Shown piece after piece: positions 33,922-42,688 of a stretch of 51,902 nt of DNA; the stretch's first letter is position 1; each line of letters begins with the position of its first letter. The stretch comes from Actinomortierella ambigua (lineage: Eukaryota > Mortierellomycota > Mortierellomycetes > Mortierellales > Mortierellaceae), in the NCBI GenBank assembly GCA_016098155.1, contig JAAAJB010000226.1:1-51902 (forward strand), given 5' to 3'. The notes beneath the pieces are model-generated. The model was not told the origin of the DNA and ran no database searches. It saw only the letters and a list, made by a program, of their open reading frames with translations. The translations under genes and the position numbers were made by a program.

Positions 33922-35928
33922 ATGACCTATCGACGCCATCGTCGTCGACAGCACGTGTTTCGTCGTCGAGGCAAGGAAGACTCGTTGATGCTGAAACTTC
34001 CTAGCCCACCTATATCTCCCCACCACCACGGCCGAGAGGGGGCAGGTGGAGGATTCTTTGATCTGCCCTCGGAGCTCATTCTGCAAGTCTTCCATTATCT
34101 TGATCCAATATCCCTCCTAAGACTCCGAACGAGCAAGCGCCTGAGCTCACTCGCTGAATGGTACCTCACACAGGAGTACCACCTTCTCGTTGGCAGGCCT
34201 GCTGCAGCAGTTGAGCATCCACAGGCCCATCTTGGAGACGACGACGACAGCGACGACGACGATAATGATGATGATGACGATGACGATGGTGATAAGGACG
34301 ATGATGACGACGACCATACACTGCCAAAATATGAGCTCCAGGTCCGCCTAGCCTTGATTGATCTCCACATGATCGAGATGGCCACCATGTCCACATCCGA
34401 CAGTGTGCCGCCACCAGCCTCGGCTTCATTTATCTCGGACATGCACGACTACTACCCGCTTCAGTATGAGGCACAGGCCCGGATTACCCGAGTGGCCGAA
34501 CGATTACTCTCCAGGGCCTACAGCTTACAAGCCTCTCGAGTTCGTCGTCGTCGTGCGTCTCTGGGGAGGAGGATGGGGAAGAGGACGGGGACGGGGACGA
34601 AGACGACGACGACGACAATGAAGACGGGCCCAGATCTGGAGGCATTCTCTTTACCACTGCTGTCCATCGACTATTTGCACATCCTTGCAGACGCCATCGT
34701 CGACAGCGTCCTCCTTGGACTTTTGTATCCAGAAACGGCGGTCATCTTGGTGCAGCAGCTGGATCGTGGGTTGGACCGTTGCCAGATGGGAGGTAGCTTG
34801 TCGCAGGACCCAAGGGGATTTCCAAATGAACAAGGCGTGGGAAGAAGAAGGCAAGGAGAGCATCAGCAACAGCAACAGCAACAGCAACAATGTCAGCAAC
34901 AGCAGGATGAGACTTCATTGTCGTCGTTGTCGTCATTGTCTCTTCAACAACCACGGTCATCTGGTGCACCCGCAGTGTTGCAACCGCAGGAGAGGAACAA
35001 TGCGTCCATACCATCGACAACACTCGCGACAACACCATCATCCTCGGCCAACAGCGATGGCGACAGCTCGACCTCCCTTCTGGGACCATCTACTCGTATC
35101 CATCAGCTGTGCTACAGGATCCTGGTGCCGATCGTTTCCAAACTCCTCCTTCAACCACCTCATGCCACTCCGACAGCCGCCGCAGCAGTATCGTCGTCCT
35201 CACCCTCACCCTCACCCTCATCCTCATCCTCATCCTCTTCATCCTCATCCTCATCCCCATCCTCTTCATCCTCATCCTCATCCCCATCCTCATCCCCATC
35301 TTCATCCACATCCCCATCCCCCTTTGCTCTCGCCCACTCTGACCTGCACGATGATTACCTCCGCTTGACTTCCTCGCCTCGGCGCCTCACCCAGGTCCTC
35401 TGTTTCCTCCCGTTGCTCGGTCGGCATTTCCACCTCCTCTCGACCGAGACTTTCCTGTCCACTTTCCTCAGCGGTAGCGGCGGACGGCACAACTCTACCA
35501 CCTCCACCACCTCCACCACCACCACCACCACCACAACCGCTACGCCGTTAGCATCAACATCAACATCAGCACCAACATCAATATCAGCACCAACATCAGC
35601 ATCAACAACAATCACAACGGCCAACGAGATCCGGTTAGACCGCGCCACCATCCTCGTCTGCTCCTTCATGTGTGTGCTCGATCTGGCCCATGGCATTGGC
35701 GAGGTGTTCCAGATCTTGACTCGCACTCAGAAGGAGGCGGCCAAGATTCGAACTGCTAGTGCTGGCGCTGGTGCTGGCGCTGGCGCTAGTGCTGGAGCGA
35801 GAGGACGACGAGTTGCAGTCGGAGGAGGAGGTGGTGGTGGTGGAGGTGGTGGTGGTGGAGGTGCTGGCATCTTTCAAGTGTATGAGATTTTTCGGATCGT
35901 GGATCGCTTTCGCCGCCTTGGAGGCTAG
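33922..35928 (+). CDS. F-box protein with extreme low-complexity regions
   Basis: Uninterrupted frame of 668 residues. After a basic N terminus, a clear F-box lies at about residues 45-90 (FDLPSELILQVFHYLDPISL then LRLRTSKRLSSLAEWYL), suggesting an SCF ubiquitin-ligase adaptor. The rest alternates helical-looking segments (around 34630-34760, 35330-35460 and 35640-35740) with homopolymeric tracts: Asp (34235-34315), Gln (34865-34905), Ser/Pro (35185-35315), Thr (35490-35545) and Ala-Gly then Gly (35755-35870). The tracts are built from trinucleotide or hexanucleotide repeats, so length polymorphism is likely. An ATG five bases upstream is in another frame. It is convergent with the F-box/XPA-like gene that follows. 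Substrate unknown. Confidence 0.7.
   Translation: MTYRRHRRRQHVFRRRGKEDSLMLKLPSPPISPHHHGREGAGGGFFDLPSELILQVFHYLDPISLLRLRTSKRLSSLAEWYLTQEYHLLVGRPAAAVEHPQAHLGDDDDSDDDDNDDDDDDDGDKDDDDDDHTLPKYELQVRLALIDLHMIEMATMSTSDSVPPPASASFISDMHDYYPLQYEAQARITRVAERLLSRAYSLQASRVRRRRASLGRRMGKRTGTGTKTTTTTMKTGPDLEAFSLPLLSIDYLHILADAIVDSVLLGLLYPETAVILVQQLDRGLDRCQMGGSLSQDPRGFPNEQGVGRRRQGEHQQQQQQQQQCQQQQDETSLSSLSSLSLQQPRSSGAPAVLQPQERNNASIPSTTLATTPSSSANSDGDSSTSLLGPSTRIHQLCYRILVPIVSKLLLQPPHATPTAAAAVSSSSPSPSPSSSSSSSSSSSSSPSSSSSSSSPSSSPSSSTSPSPFALAHSDLHDDYLRLTSSPRRLTQVLCFLPLLGRHFHLLSTETFLSTFLSGSGGRHNSTTSTTSTTTTTTTTATPLASTSTSAPTSISAPTSASTTITTANEIRLDRATILVCSFMCVLDLAHGIGEVFQILTRTQKEAAKIRTASAGAGAGAGASAGARGRRVAVGGGGGGGGGGGGGGAGIFQVYEIFRIVDRFRRLGG
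35190..35312. repeat. TCATCC hexanucleotide array inside F-box gene
   Basis: Imperfect TCATCC/CCTCAT units encode Ser with occasional Pro in the F-box gene. The array is open in other frames as well, giving Pro-His and Leu-Ile repeats that are shadows. Confidence 0.8.
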
Positions 35929-36146
35929 AAAAAAAAACCTAGAAGCTACTTTGCTCGTAATTTTTTATTATTGTTATTTGGGAGTCATAATTCGATTCAA
36001 GCTATTCATCGCAAAATGATGTGTTGTTGTGTGTTGCCCTGTGTCAATATGGCGTGTGAGGTTCGCTCACGCAAGAGACCAAAGAAGCGGGGGTGCGGAG
36101 AACGAGTTATACTCGAAGAGGGGAGAAGAAAAGAGAGAGGGAGAGG

Positions 36147-38030
36147 CTAAGGATACTCGTAGTAGTCGCTCGGGTAAGAGTCGTTATCGTTGCCACAGTT
36201 GAAATCATGGTACGGCCCACAGTCTTCATAGTCTTCATAGTCGTCATAGTTGTCATGGTCGCCATAAAAATCCGCTCCCCACTCCGGGGGAGATGGGGGA
36301 CTGCCAATAGGGGAGACGACCTGGTAATATCTCGGTTCGAAGTCCATAGGCTGCGTGGACCTTGGCGCCTCGCGTCTCCGTCGCTTGACAATCATGGCGC
36401 CATTTTGCTTTTGCTTTTGCTTCTGCTGGCTGGCAGACGACGATGAACCTTCACCTCCATCATTCTGGTCATGGTTGCTGTTGTTGTTGTTGTTGTTGGT
36501 ATTGGTGTTGCTCTTATTGTCGCTGTTGCTGATATTGTCGTCGGCGGCGAAGGCAGACTTGGGCGGCTTTCGGCAACGTGGATACTTGAAGAGTACATCT
36601 TTGGCCAGCAGCATTCCCATGAAGCCGCCATGGAAATTGCGCGCAAACTTTCGGAGTGTCTTGATCTTGTACAGACGCATCGGGGGCCCTCTCAGATGAT
36701 GTGGGTTCCGCTTGATCTCGTGAGGCAAGCGGCTGAGCTGCTCGTTCGCCAGTGCGTACGCCTCGGCAGCCAGGCCCTTGGCAAGTGTCTGGGATTCATC
36801 AGAGTAGTAGTTTGGATCCTCGGCGTCGTACTGTGGGAACTCGGTCAGGTATGGGCCGCGACACTGCCGACACAGGTGAATCTTCTGGCCTTGCTTGTTC
36901 CAGTCGAGCTGAACGGGTAGAGGGCGGTCGGAGCGTGCGATGGTGGCTTGCTTGGGCTTTGAGGAGCTGAAGCACTGTTCGCACACTATTTCGTCATGGA
37001 AGCGAACCACCTCGTAGTATGAGCTGAACTTCCTGCGGGGTTCAGGCAGTTCTGCCGTTGTTGCGATCTTGGCCCAGCAAGGTTGCTCGCTGACAAAGGC
37101 GTGAGTGCGCTTGGAGCACAGTCCGAACTTCACCAGCTCGGATGGATAGAGGTACGAGAACACCTCGATCCACATCTCCATAGGCAGGCTGAGAAGGGGG
37201 TCGAATGGGACATCGTGGTCAGCGGCGGCTTGAGCCTTCTTCGCCTTGGGTTGCTTCGCATCGGCAACCTGACCTCCTTCCTCCGTCTGTTGTAGGTCAT
37301 TGTGCTGAACCTCCTTGCCCTTGTCGACACCACGTGCCCTCTTGCGTCTTGATTTGATGCCATCGCCATCGATCACAGGCGTGGCCTGGGTTGGTGATGC
37401 CTCGTTATCGCCATCTGCCATAGGTGCTGTTTTGGTGCCTTGGCCACGTTTCGCCTTTTTGGTGCCATTGGGCGGTGGAGTGCTGTCGTCCAGGTCAGCT
37501 TTGGAGGAGGATCTCTTGGAATTCCTCGCTGCGACGACTGGCACCTGGTGTTTGATGGCTGACCCCTTGCCCTTGTTTGCTCCATCCTTGCCCTTGCCCT
37601 TGCCCTTGCCCTTCTGTGGTCGTGGCGCCTCCACTGCTTCGTCAGCCTCCAACGTGCTTGAGGATGATGTGGCCGTCTTTTTGCCCCTGGTGACCCTGTT
37701 GGGGCGCTGTTTGGTCAAGGGTGTCGTCTCCTGCGAGCTAGGAGGGGTGAGAGGTAGGGCCTCATCTGTCTGTTGTGTCGTCGAGATGGATGCTGCTCTT
37801 CGACCATTCTTGGCTCGTGCGGATCGTCGACTTGTCGATGGTCCATTATCGTCAGGAGTGAGAGTTGTGGGTTGCAATGCAATGTCTTGGGAACATGGAG
37901 GAGTGTGCAGTAGGTCTGACTTTTCATGCTCCGTTGTGACCAACGCTGGCTGTGAGATCTTTCGTGTAGCTGAGCGGGTGACTCGCGTACCTGTTGCAGG
38001 CAGAGTATTTGCCCTCTTCTTGGGAGCCAT
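36147..38030 (-). CDS. F-box protein with XPA-like zinc module, paralogue 1
   Basis: Intronless, 627 residues, ATG at 38030. It begins with a basic Ala/Thr/Ser-rich segment containing RVTRSAT, shared with its two neighbours. A long Lys/Ser/Pro-rich disordered region follows, then an F-box at about residues 278-325 (LPMEMWIEVFSYLYPSEL). The next part has two Cys pairs (CEQC at about 350, CRQC at about 388) and, about 50 residues later, RNPHHLRGPPMRLYKIK. This order, zinc-binding Cys pairs then NPHH..M.LY, matches the zinc finger and DNA-binding part of the nucleotide-excision-repair protein XPA/Rad14. The C-terminal tail has Asn/Ser repeats and is Tyr/Asp-rich. A role as an SCF adaptor with a nucleic-acid- or partner-binding module is inference. 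Confidence 0.75.
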   Translation of the reverse strand: MAPKKRANTLPATGTRVTRSATRKISQPALVTTEHEKSDLLHTPPCSQDIALQPTTLTPDDNGPSTSRRSARAKNGRRAASISTTQQTDEALPLTPPSSQETTPLTKQRPNRVTRGKKTATSSSSTLEADEAVEAPRPQKGKGKGKGKDGANKGKGSAIKHQVPVVAARNSKRSSSKADLDDSTPPPNGTKKAKRGQGTKTAPMADGDNEASPTQATPVIDGDGIKSRRKRARGVDKGKEVQHNDLQQTEEGGQVADAKQPKAKKAQAAADHDVPFDPLLSLPMEMWIEVFSYLYPSELVKFGLCSKRTHAFVSEQPCWAKIATTAELPEPRRKFSSYYEVVRFHDEIVCEQCFSSSKPKQATIARSDRPLPVQLDWNKQGQKIHLCRQCRGPYLTEFPQYDAEDPNYYSDESQTLAKGLAAEAYALANEQLSRLPHEIKRNPHHLRGPPMRLYKIKTLRKFARNFHGGFMGMLLAKDVLFKYPRCRKPPKSAFAADDNISNSDNKSNTNTNNNNNNSNHDQNDGGEGSSSSASQQKQKQKQNGAMIVKRRRREAPRSTQPMDFEPRYYQVVSPIGSPPSPPEWGADFYGDHDNYDDYEDYEDCGPYHDFNCGNDNDSYPSDYYEYP

Positions 38031-38539
38031 GGTGGGGTGAGGATGAAGCTGAAATTGGGTTGAAATGCAAAATGCAAATGCTATGGAGTTTTTTTTTTCA
38101 CATCTCCCTCAGCTTCCGTGACCGTCTGCAAGATATTCCCACAACCCCCAAAGTGACATCTCTATGTTGCCATAGCCATCTTTTGGGATCTCCTCATAAC
38201 ACATCCTGCACCTGCATATTGCAGTCTGTGCGTTTGTGTCACATTTGCATGAATGTTCGCTTTTCGATAAAAGGACGAAAAAAAAAAAAAAAAAANNNNN
38301 NNNNNGAGATAGAGATCTGTGTAAAAAAAAGAGAGGAAAAAAAAAAAAAAAAAAAAAAAAAAGAACGGCCACAATTCTCGACACGTCCCGTTGCACAGAG
38401 GGTAAGACTAAGAGAAAAAGAGCCAAGAGTGAGAAAGCTGAGTTTATTCATACAACAGTCGTTGTAATCTCCAGAGGACAAATCCAGCATTGTTGTCATT
38501 GTCATCCGTGATGGGCTTTAGGAGGGAGATATGAGGAGG
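38031..38539. other. Intergenic with assembly gap
   Basis: Promoter of paralogue 1 and 3' flank of paralogue 2. The middle is poly(A), then 10 Ns, then a second poly(A) run at about 38338-38362. Sequence on the two sides of the gap may not be truly adjacent. Confidence 0.7.
38296..38305. other. Assembly gap (10 N)
   Basis: Ten undetermined bases set between A-rich tracts. The real distance across the gap is unknown. Confidence 0.99.
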
Positions 38540-39910
38540 CTACCGGCAGCGTGGAGGCTTGAAGGGCTTCTTGGTTTCCGCGAGGCCCATGAATCCGCCA
38601 TGAAACAAGCGTGCAAAGTCTTGGACCGCCTTGATCGTGTACAGACGCATCGGTGGGGCACGCCAGTGGTGTGGGTTCCGTTGGTATTTATGGGGCAGGC
38701 CGACGAGCTGCTCGTCCGATAAGGCATACAATTTCCCAGCATAGGTCTTGCCGATCGTCTGCTCGTGTTCCTCAATGACATTTGGATCTGCAATGTCGTA
38801 CTGTGGGAACTCGGTCAGGTATGGGCCGCGACATTGCCGACACAGGTGAATCTTCTGGCCTTGCTTGTTCCAGTCGAGCTGAACGGGTAGAGGATGGTCA
38901 GAGCGAGCCGCGGCAACATGCTTGGGTGTAGAGAGGCCGAGGCACTGTTCACACACTACCTCGTCATGGAAGCGAACCACCTCGTAGTATGAGCTAAACT
39001 TCTTATTGGGCTTAGGCAAACCTGCAGCCGATGAGATCTTAGCCCAGAAAGGTTGCTCGCGAACAAAGGCGTGGATGCGCTTGGAGCACAGTCCAAACCT
39101 CATCAGCTCGGATGGATAGAGGTACGAGAACACCTCGATCCACATCTCCGTTGGCAAGTTGAGAAGGCGGTCGACTGGGACATCGCGGTCATCGGCTTGA
39201 GCTTTCTTCGCCTTGGGTCGCTTTGCCTTGGCCACCTGACGTCCTTCCTTCGCCTGTCGCTCGCCGTCGTGCTGAGCCTCTACGCCTTCATCCTTGCCGC
39301 CTGTCTTTGAAGTCTTCTTGCGTTGAATCGCTGACTTTGATTTGACTCCATCGACATCAATCACTGGTGTTTCTTGGCCCTTTGCTTTGGATCGCGTCTC
39401 GCTGTCTCTAGCTGTCTGCTTTGCTGGCTTTTGAACCGTCGTGGTACCGTGGCCTCGTTTCAGCTTCTTGATGCCATTGGATGATGAGGTGCTGTCATCC
39501 ATATCGGCTTTGGAGACTGGCCGCTTGGAGCCTGCTGCAGCATTGGCCGTCTCCCTGCTCTTCGCGGCCTTCCCTAGGCGCTGACTGCTGAGGGGTGCTG
39601 GCACGTCAAGTGCAGTGGAGGGCTGAGTCGCCTCTCGCGAAATAAGAGGGGCGATGGGCGATGCCTGTCCTCGTTTGTTTGAGGTGGGTGCTGCGCTTCT
39701 ACCGCTCTTGTTCTGCGCACGGCGCTGAGTAGGAGGTCCATTGTTGTTGTGCGTCGCGGATTGCAGTTTCGTGTCTTGCGAGCATGGAGGAATGAGCAAC
39801 GGGCCTTGTTTCATTGGTACCTGCGGAGTTATGGTGGCCCAAAGTGTAGCTGAGCGGGTGACTCGCCTGCCCTCTGTAGGAAGAATGCTCCCCTCCTTCC
39901 TGCGTGCCAT
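38540..39910 (-). CDS. F-box protein with XPA-like zinc module, paralogue 2
   Basis: Intronless, 456 residues, ATG at 39910. Same order as paralogue 1: RRVTRSAT near the N terminus, a Lys/Ser-rich disordered segment, an F-box at about residues 245-290 (LPTEMWIEVFSYLYPSEL), CEQC at about 320, CRQC at about 355 and RNPHHWRAPPMRLYTIK at about 410. It stops soon after the HGGFMGL segment and lacks the long Asn-rich tail of paralogue 1. A stretch of about 99 bases (38805-38903) is nearly identical to 36825-36923 in paralogue 1, although the flanking coding sequence has diverged much more. Function as for paralogue 1, by inference. Confidence 0.75.
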   Translation of the reverse strand: MARRKEGSILPTEGRRVTRSATLWATITPQVPMKQGPLLIPPCSQDTKLQSATHNNNGPPTQRRAQNKSGRSAAPTSNKRGQASPIAPLISREATQPSTALDVPAPLSSQRLGKAAKSRETANAAAGSKRPVSKADMDDSTSSSNGIKKLKRGHGTTTVQKPAKQTARDSETRSKAKGQETPVIDVDGVKSKSAIQRKKTSKTGGKDEGVEAQHDGERQAKEGRQVAKAKRPKAKKAQADDRDVPVDRLLNLPTEMWIEVFSYLYPSELMRFGLCSKRIHAFVREQPFWAKISSAAGLPKPNKKFSSYYEVVRFHDEVVCEQCLGLSTPKHVAAARSDHPLPVQLDWNKQGQKIHLCRQCRGPYLTEFPQYDIADPNVIEEHEQTIGKTYAGKLYALSDEQLVGLPHKYQRNPHHWRAPPMRLYTIKAVQDFARLFHGGFMGLAETKKPFKPPRCR

Positions 39911-40667
39911 GATGAGTTTGTGGGTGGAATTGAAATGAAGCGAGAATGGAAGCTAGGGTGTGAGTGGAAACTCCTGTGAGGGCGCGAAGCGGCTACTTAA
40001 CATACAGTTAATAGTGGCAACACATTCAGTGGCAAAATGAAAGTGGCAACATACTGGCTTACTCGATCACATGACCGATGCGTGCTTGCGGGCACCTCGT
40101 CTGCGACTGATAGATGGCACTTGAGGCATCAGCTCTTCTCCTCTATAGCCTTGGTGTCTAATGATCTCTTCCGACTGATAGTAGGCGTGGCATCAGCTCT
40201 TGCCCTTGGTCCAATGAAGTAGCTTCCTGATATGCTTACGCGCAGTGATAAAGTCGTGCTTATATAGCCCCATGCCACTGTGGATTCGGGTCTGCATGGC
40301 CACAAGTGCCTTTTGAGCCAGTGGGAGGGTGGCCTGTCGAGTTGAATCGCGATGGCAATCGGCTGAAGGCTTCTCCTCGGATTGCTAACCATCAATGTAG
40401 AACCAACTGTGATTTGTCGCCAATCTGACTAATCTTCTTTAGAGTGGATGCGCCCATCGACGCTGCGAACATGGAGGGGCGAGAGTCGTGTTGCTTCTCT
40501 GTGGCTAATACTGAGCGTCTGTTTGTAAAGCACTTAGAAGTTATATTTTTTATCCAGCTAAAAATGCAAATATGCTATATTTTTTTTTCTTTGGTGGCCC
40601 CATTCCACGGCCGTTTCTGACACTGAGGACGGCTTTCAGGCTTTTTAGGTAGGGGCGGGCTTCTCGT
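39911..40667. other. Intergenic between F-box/XPA-like paralogues
   Basis: No gene seen. It contains three AGTGGCAA units (about 40013-40053) and an imperfect 30-base direct duplication beginning GACTGATAG and ending GCATCAGCTCTT (40105-40136 and 40173-40201). Confidence 0.5.
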
Positions 40668-41981
40668 TCATAAAAGCTTGGTCGGGGTTGATAACCCAGT
40701 GTCAACATGGGCCTCTGCATGGTCCTTGCTGGCAACCTCCAGCAAGACTGTGATTTGGTTTTCTGCACGCTTGTTTGCAGCATCCAACTCGTTTTTCATG
40801 ATCCTGTCAAAGACGATTTTCTTTGGTCCGTATTTGTGTGGAATGATATTCGCCTTGTTGGTGCCACCAGGACAGCGAAAGTGTGGGTACTTGAAGGGGC
40901 GAAACTCTTCGCGCAGACCTATAAAGCCTCCATGATGACAAGCCGCAGCATCGGCCACTTGTGACCGATCGTAGAGGTAGTACACGGTTCCATATTGCCT
41001 GTGATAACCGGTCTCGAAGGGGATATTGTAGAGAGAATCAGCGGGCATCCGATAGTACAGGATAGCATCACGCATCAGTATCTTGGCGCCATCGCGGCTA
41101 GGGATCATTCTCTTGACAGGGTCAGCAATATCAACGTCGGGATGGTCTTCAAAGTAGGCACGACGGCAAGGTTGGCACAGTCGAATCTCTTTGCCATGGT
41201 CATTCCAGACCAGACGGACCGGCAAAGGACGGACAGCGGAATGGCCCACTGTCGGGCATGAGAAGGCAAAGCACTGTTCGCAGACAACGTCACTAAAGGA
41301 GATAACCATGGCTTTATGCGACCGGAATTTGCGGCTTCTGGGGCTTAGCGTAGGAAGCTTGGCAGCTCTGTGAATGTGATGCCATGGGAACAGCTCCTCA
41401 ACGTAGCGAGCAAGGCCCTTGGAGACATGGGCAAGCTTGGTCACTTCAGATGGGTAGAGGAACGAAAAAATGTGGAGCCACATCTCTCGAGGCAGGCCGA
41501 GGATGTTTTGTGTCATGGTGCTCGCCGTCTCCTTGCCCTTGCGGGTACATCGTGGCTTCTCTTCGGGGTTGGCGCTCTTCTCAGGTGTACTGTCAAATGG
41601 CTTCGTCTTCTTGCGCGTGCTCTTGGTGGGAGGGGTTTGGTTTCCATCGTCCGAGTCGCTGGTCTTCTGGGCCTGCTTAACGCGCTTCTTGGTGCTCGTC
41701 TCCGCACGCTCGCCCTCTGATTTGCCGATTTCCGAGGTTCTCTTCGAGCGATGCCGTTTAGCAGGCAAAATGGTAGCGTTCTCGCTGTTGCGTTTGGCTA
41801 GCGGAAGTCTCTTGGTTGACTTGTTTAGAGTCGTGGCGGCACTGGCATCTTTAGTACCGGGAGTGACAACTCTTTGAGAAGTGGCAGAGGTGGTAGTGTC
41901 TTCGCTGGCGACAATTGGGTGTTGGGTGGAGGTCTGTGCTGGCAGAGAAGCTCGTCTCGCAGCGGAGCGAGTGACAACCAT
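40668..41981 (-). CDS. Divergent F-box/XPA-like paralogue 3
   Basis: The frame is open upstream to 42233, but the ATG at 41981 starts MVVTRSAARR, which aligns with the RVTRSAT N terminus of the two neighbours; that gives 437 residues. After a Lys/Thr/Ser-rich region come an F-box at about residues 158-205 (LPREMWLHIFSFLYPSEV), CEQC at about 235 and CQPC at about 270, then IADP as in the others. The NPHH..M.LY motif is degraded (GYHRQYGTVYYLYDRSQVAD), while HHGGFIGLREEF is kept. It may have lost the XPA-like surface while keeping the zinc pairs. It is the oldest-looking member of the tandem set and is divergent from SSC1. Confidence 0.7.
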   Translation of the reverse strand: MVVTRSAARRASLPAQTSTQHPIVASEDTTTSATSQRVVTPGTKDASAATTLNKSTKRLPLAKRNSENATILPAKRHRSKRTSEIGKSEGERAETSTKKRVKQAQKTSDSDDGNQTPPTKSTRKKTKPFDSTPEKSANPEEKPRCTRKGKETASTMTQNILGLPREMWLHIFSFLYPSEVTKLAHVSKGLARYVEELFPWHHIHRAAKLPTLSPRSRKFRSHKAMVISFSDVVCEQCFAFSCPTVGHSAVRPLPVRLVWNDHGKEIRLCQPCRRAYFEDHPDVDIADPVKRMIPSRDGAKILMRDAILYYRMPADSLYNIPFETGYHRQYGTVYYLYDRSQVADAAACHHGGFIGLREEFRPFKYPHFRCPGGTNKANIIPHKYGPKKIVFDRIMKNELDAANKRAENQITVLLEVASKDHAEAHVDTGLSTPTKLL

Positions 41982-42688
41982 TGTGTTGGGTGTGTGGGGT
42001 GTGTGTGTTCCTTCTAAGAATGGGGGCACGGGGAAAGAAGAGGTGGAAGAGGGAGAAAGAGAAAGAGGGGTTATGGTGGAGGAAGTCACCACCATCAGCA
42101 TCGATGGTATCAATGGCTTGATGTCTTTGTCGATAGCCCAAAGGGAGGGAAGAGGAACTGTTGCCACCAACCTTTTGTTTTTCCTCCATTCCCACCTTGC
42201 CCGTGCAGCGGTGTATCCCCCACAAAAACCCATGCAACGGACAAAAAAAAAAGTTTATGACACACTCGAGGGAAGAGGGGAGGGGGGGAGGCCGTGCAGC
42301 GAGGTGTGAGACAGCATGGGGAAGATGCATGAGACGACGAGGCCGTACAACTTGAGGTGCTCCCATCCACACACTTCTGGTGGTTTCTATCTAGCCAGCT
42401 CCTCCCATCTCCTCTTCGTTCATCTCATTCGTCGCTCTTGATGGCTTCCTCTCCCCCGCCCCTTCATCGCACCTGTCAGCCCTATCCTGTCAGCTAGCCA
42501 GATCGGACCGGGATCCTCAAGGAAGGTCGTGGAAAATCAGCAATTTCCGTTTTCGGTTGTTGATGAACCTTAAGTGACTTGCTTTCGGATGTTGTATATC
42601 AGGCACCCCCAGTCTGCGCTCCGCCTTGCTCATTTCTCTTCATTCTCACTCCTCTCCCCTCCTTCCCCCGATCCGCATATACTTCATA
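41982..42688. promoter_or_regulatory. Divergent promoter region, paralogue 3 / SSC1
   Basis: 707 bases between the two start codons, CT-rich on the SSC1 side (42630-42670). I could not see a convincing canonical heat-shock element. No gene supported. Confidence 0.45.

Noticed and set aside
34685..35368. A 227-codon second frame inside the F-box gene at 33922
   Set aside because: Shifted reading of repeat tracts (Pro-His, Asn-Ser). The first frame runs through with an F-box.
41982..42233. N-terminal extension of F-box/XPA-like paralogue 3
   Set aside because: The shared MVVTRSA/RVTRSA start aligns with the ATG at 41981; upstream codons are Ser/Thr/Pro low complexity.
42400..42688. Heat-shock element upstream of SSC1
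   Set aside because: TTC and GAA triplets occur, but not in the alternating 5-base spacing of a canonical element.
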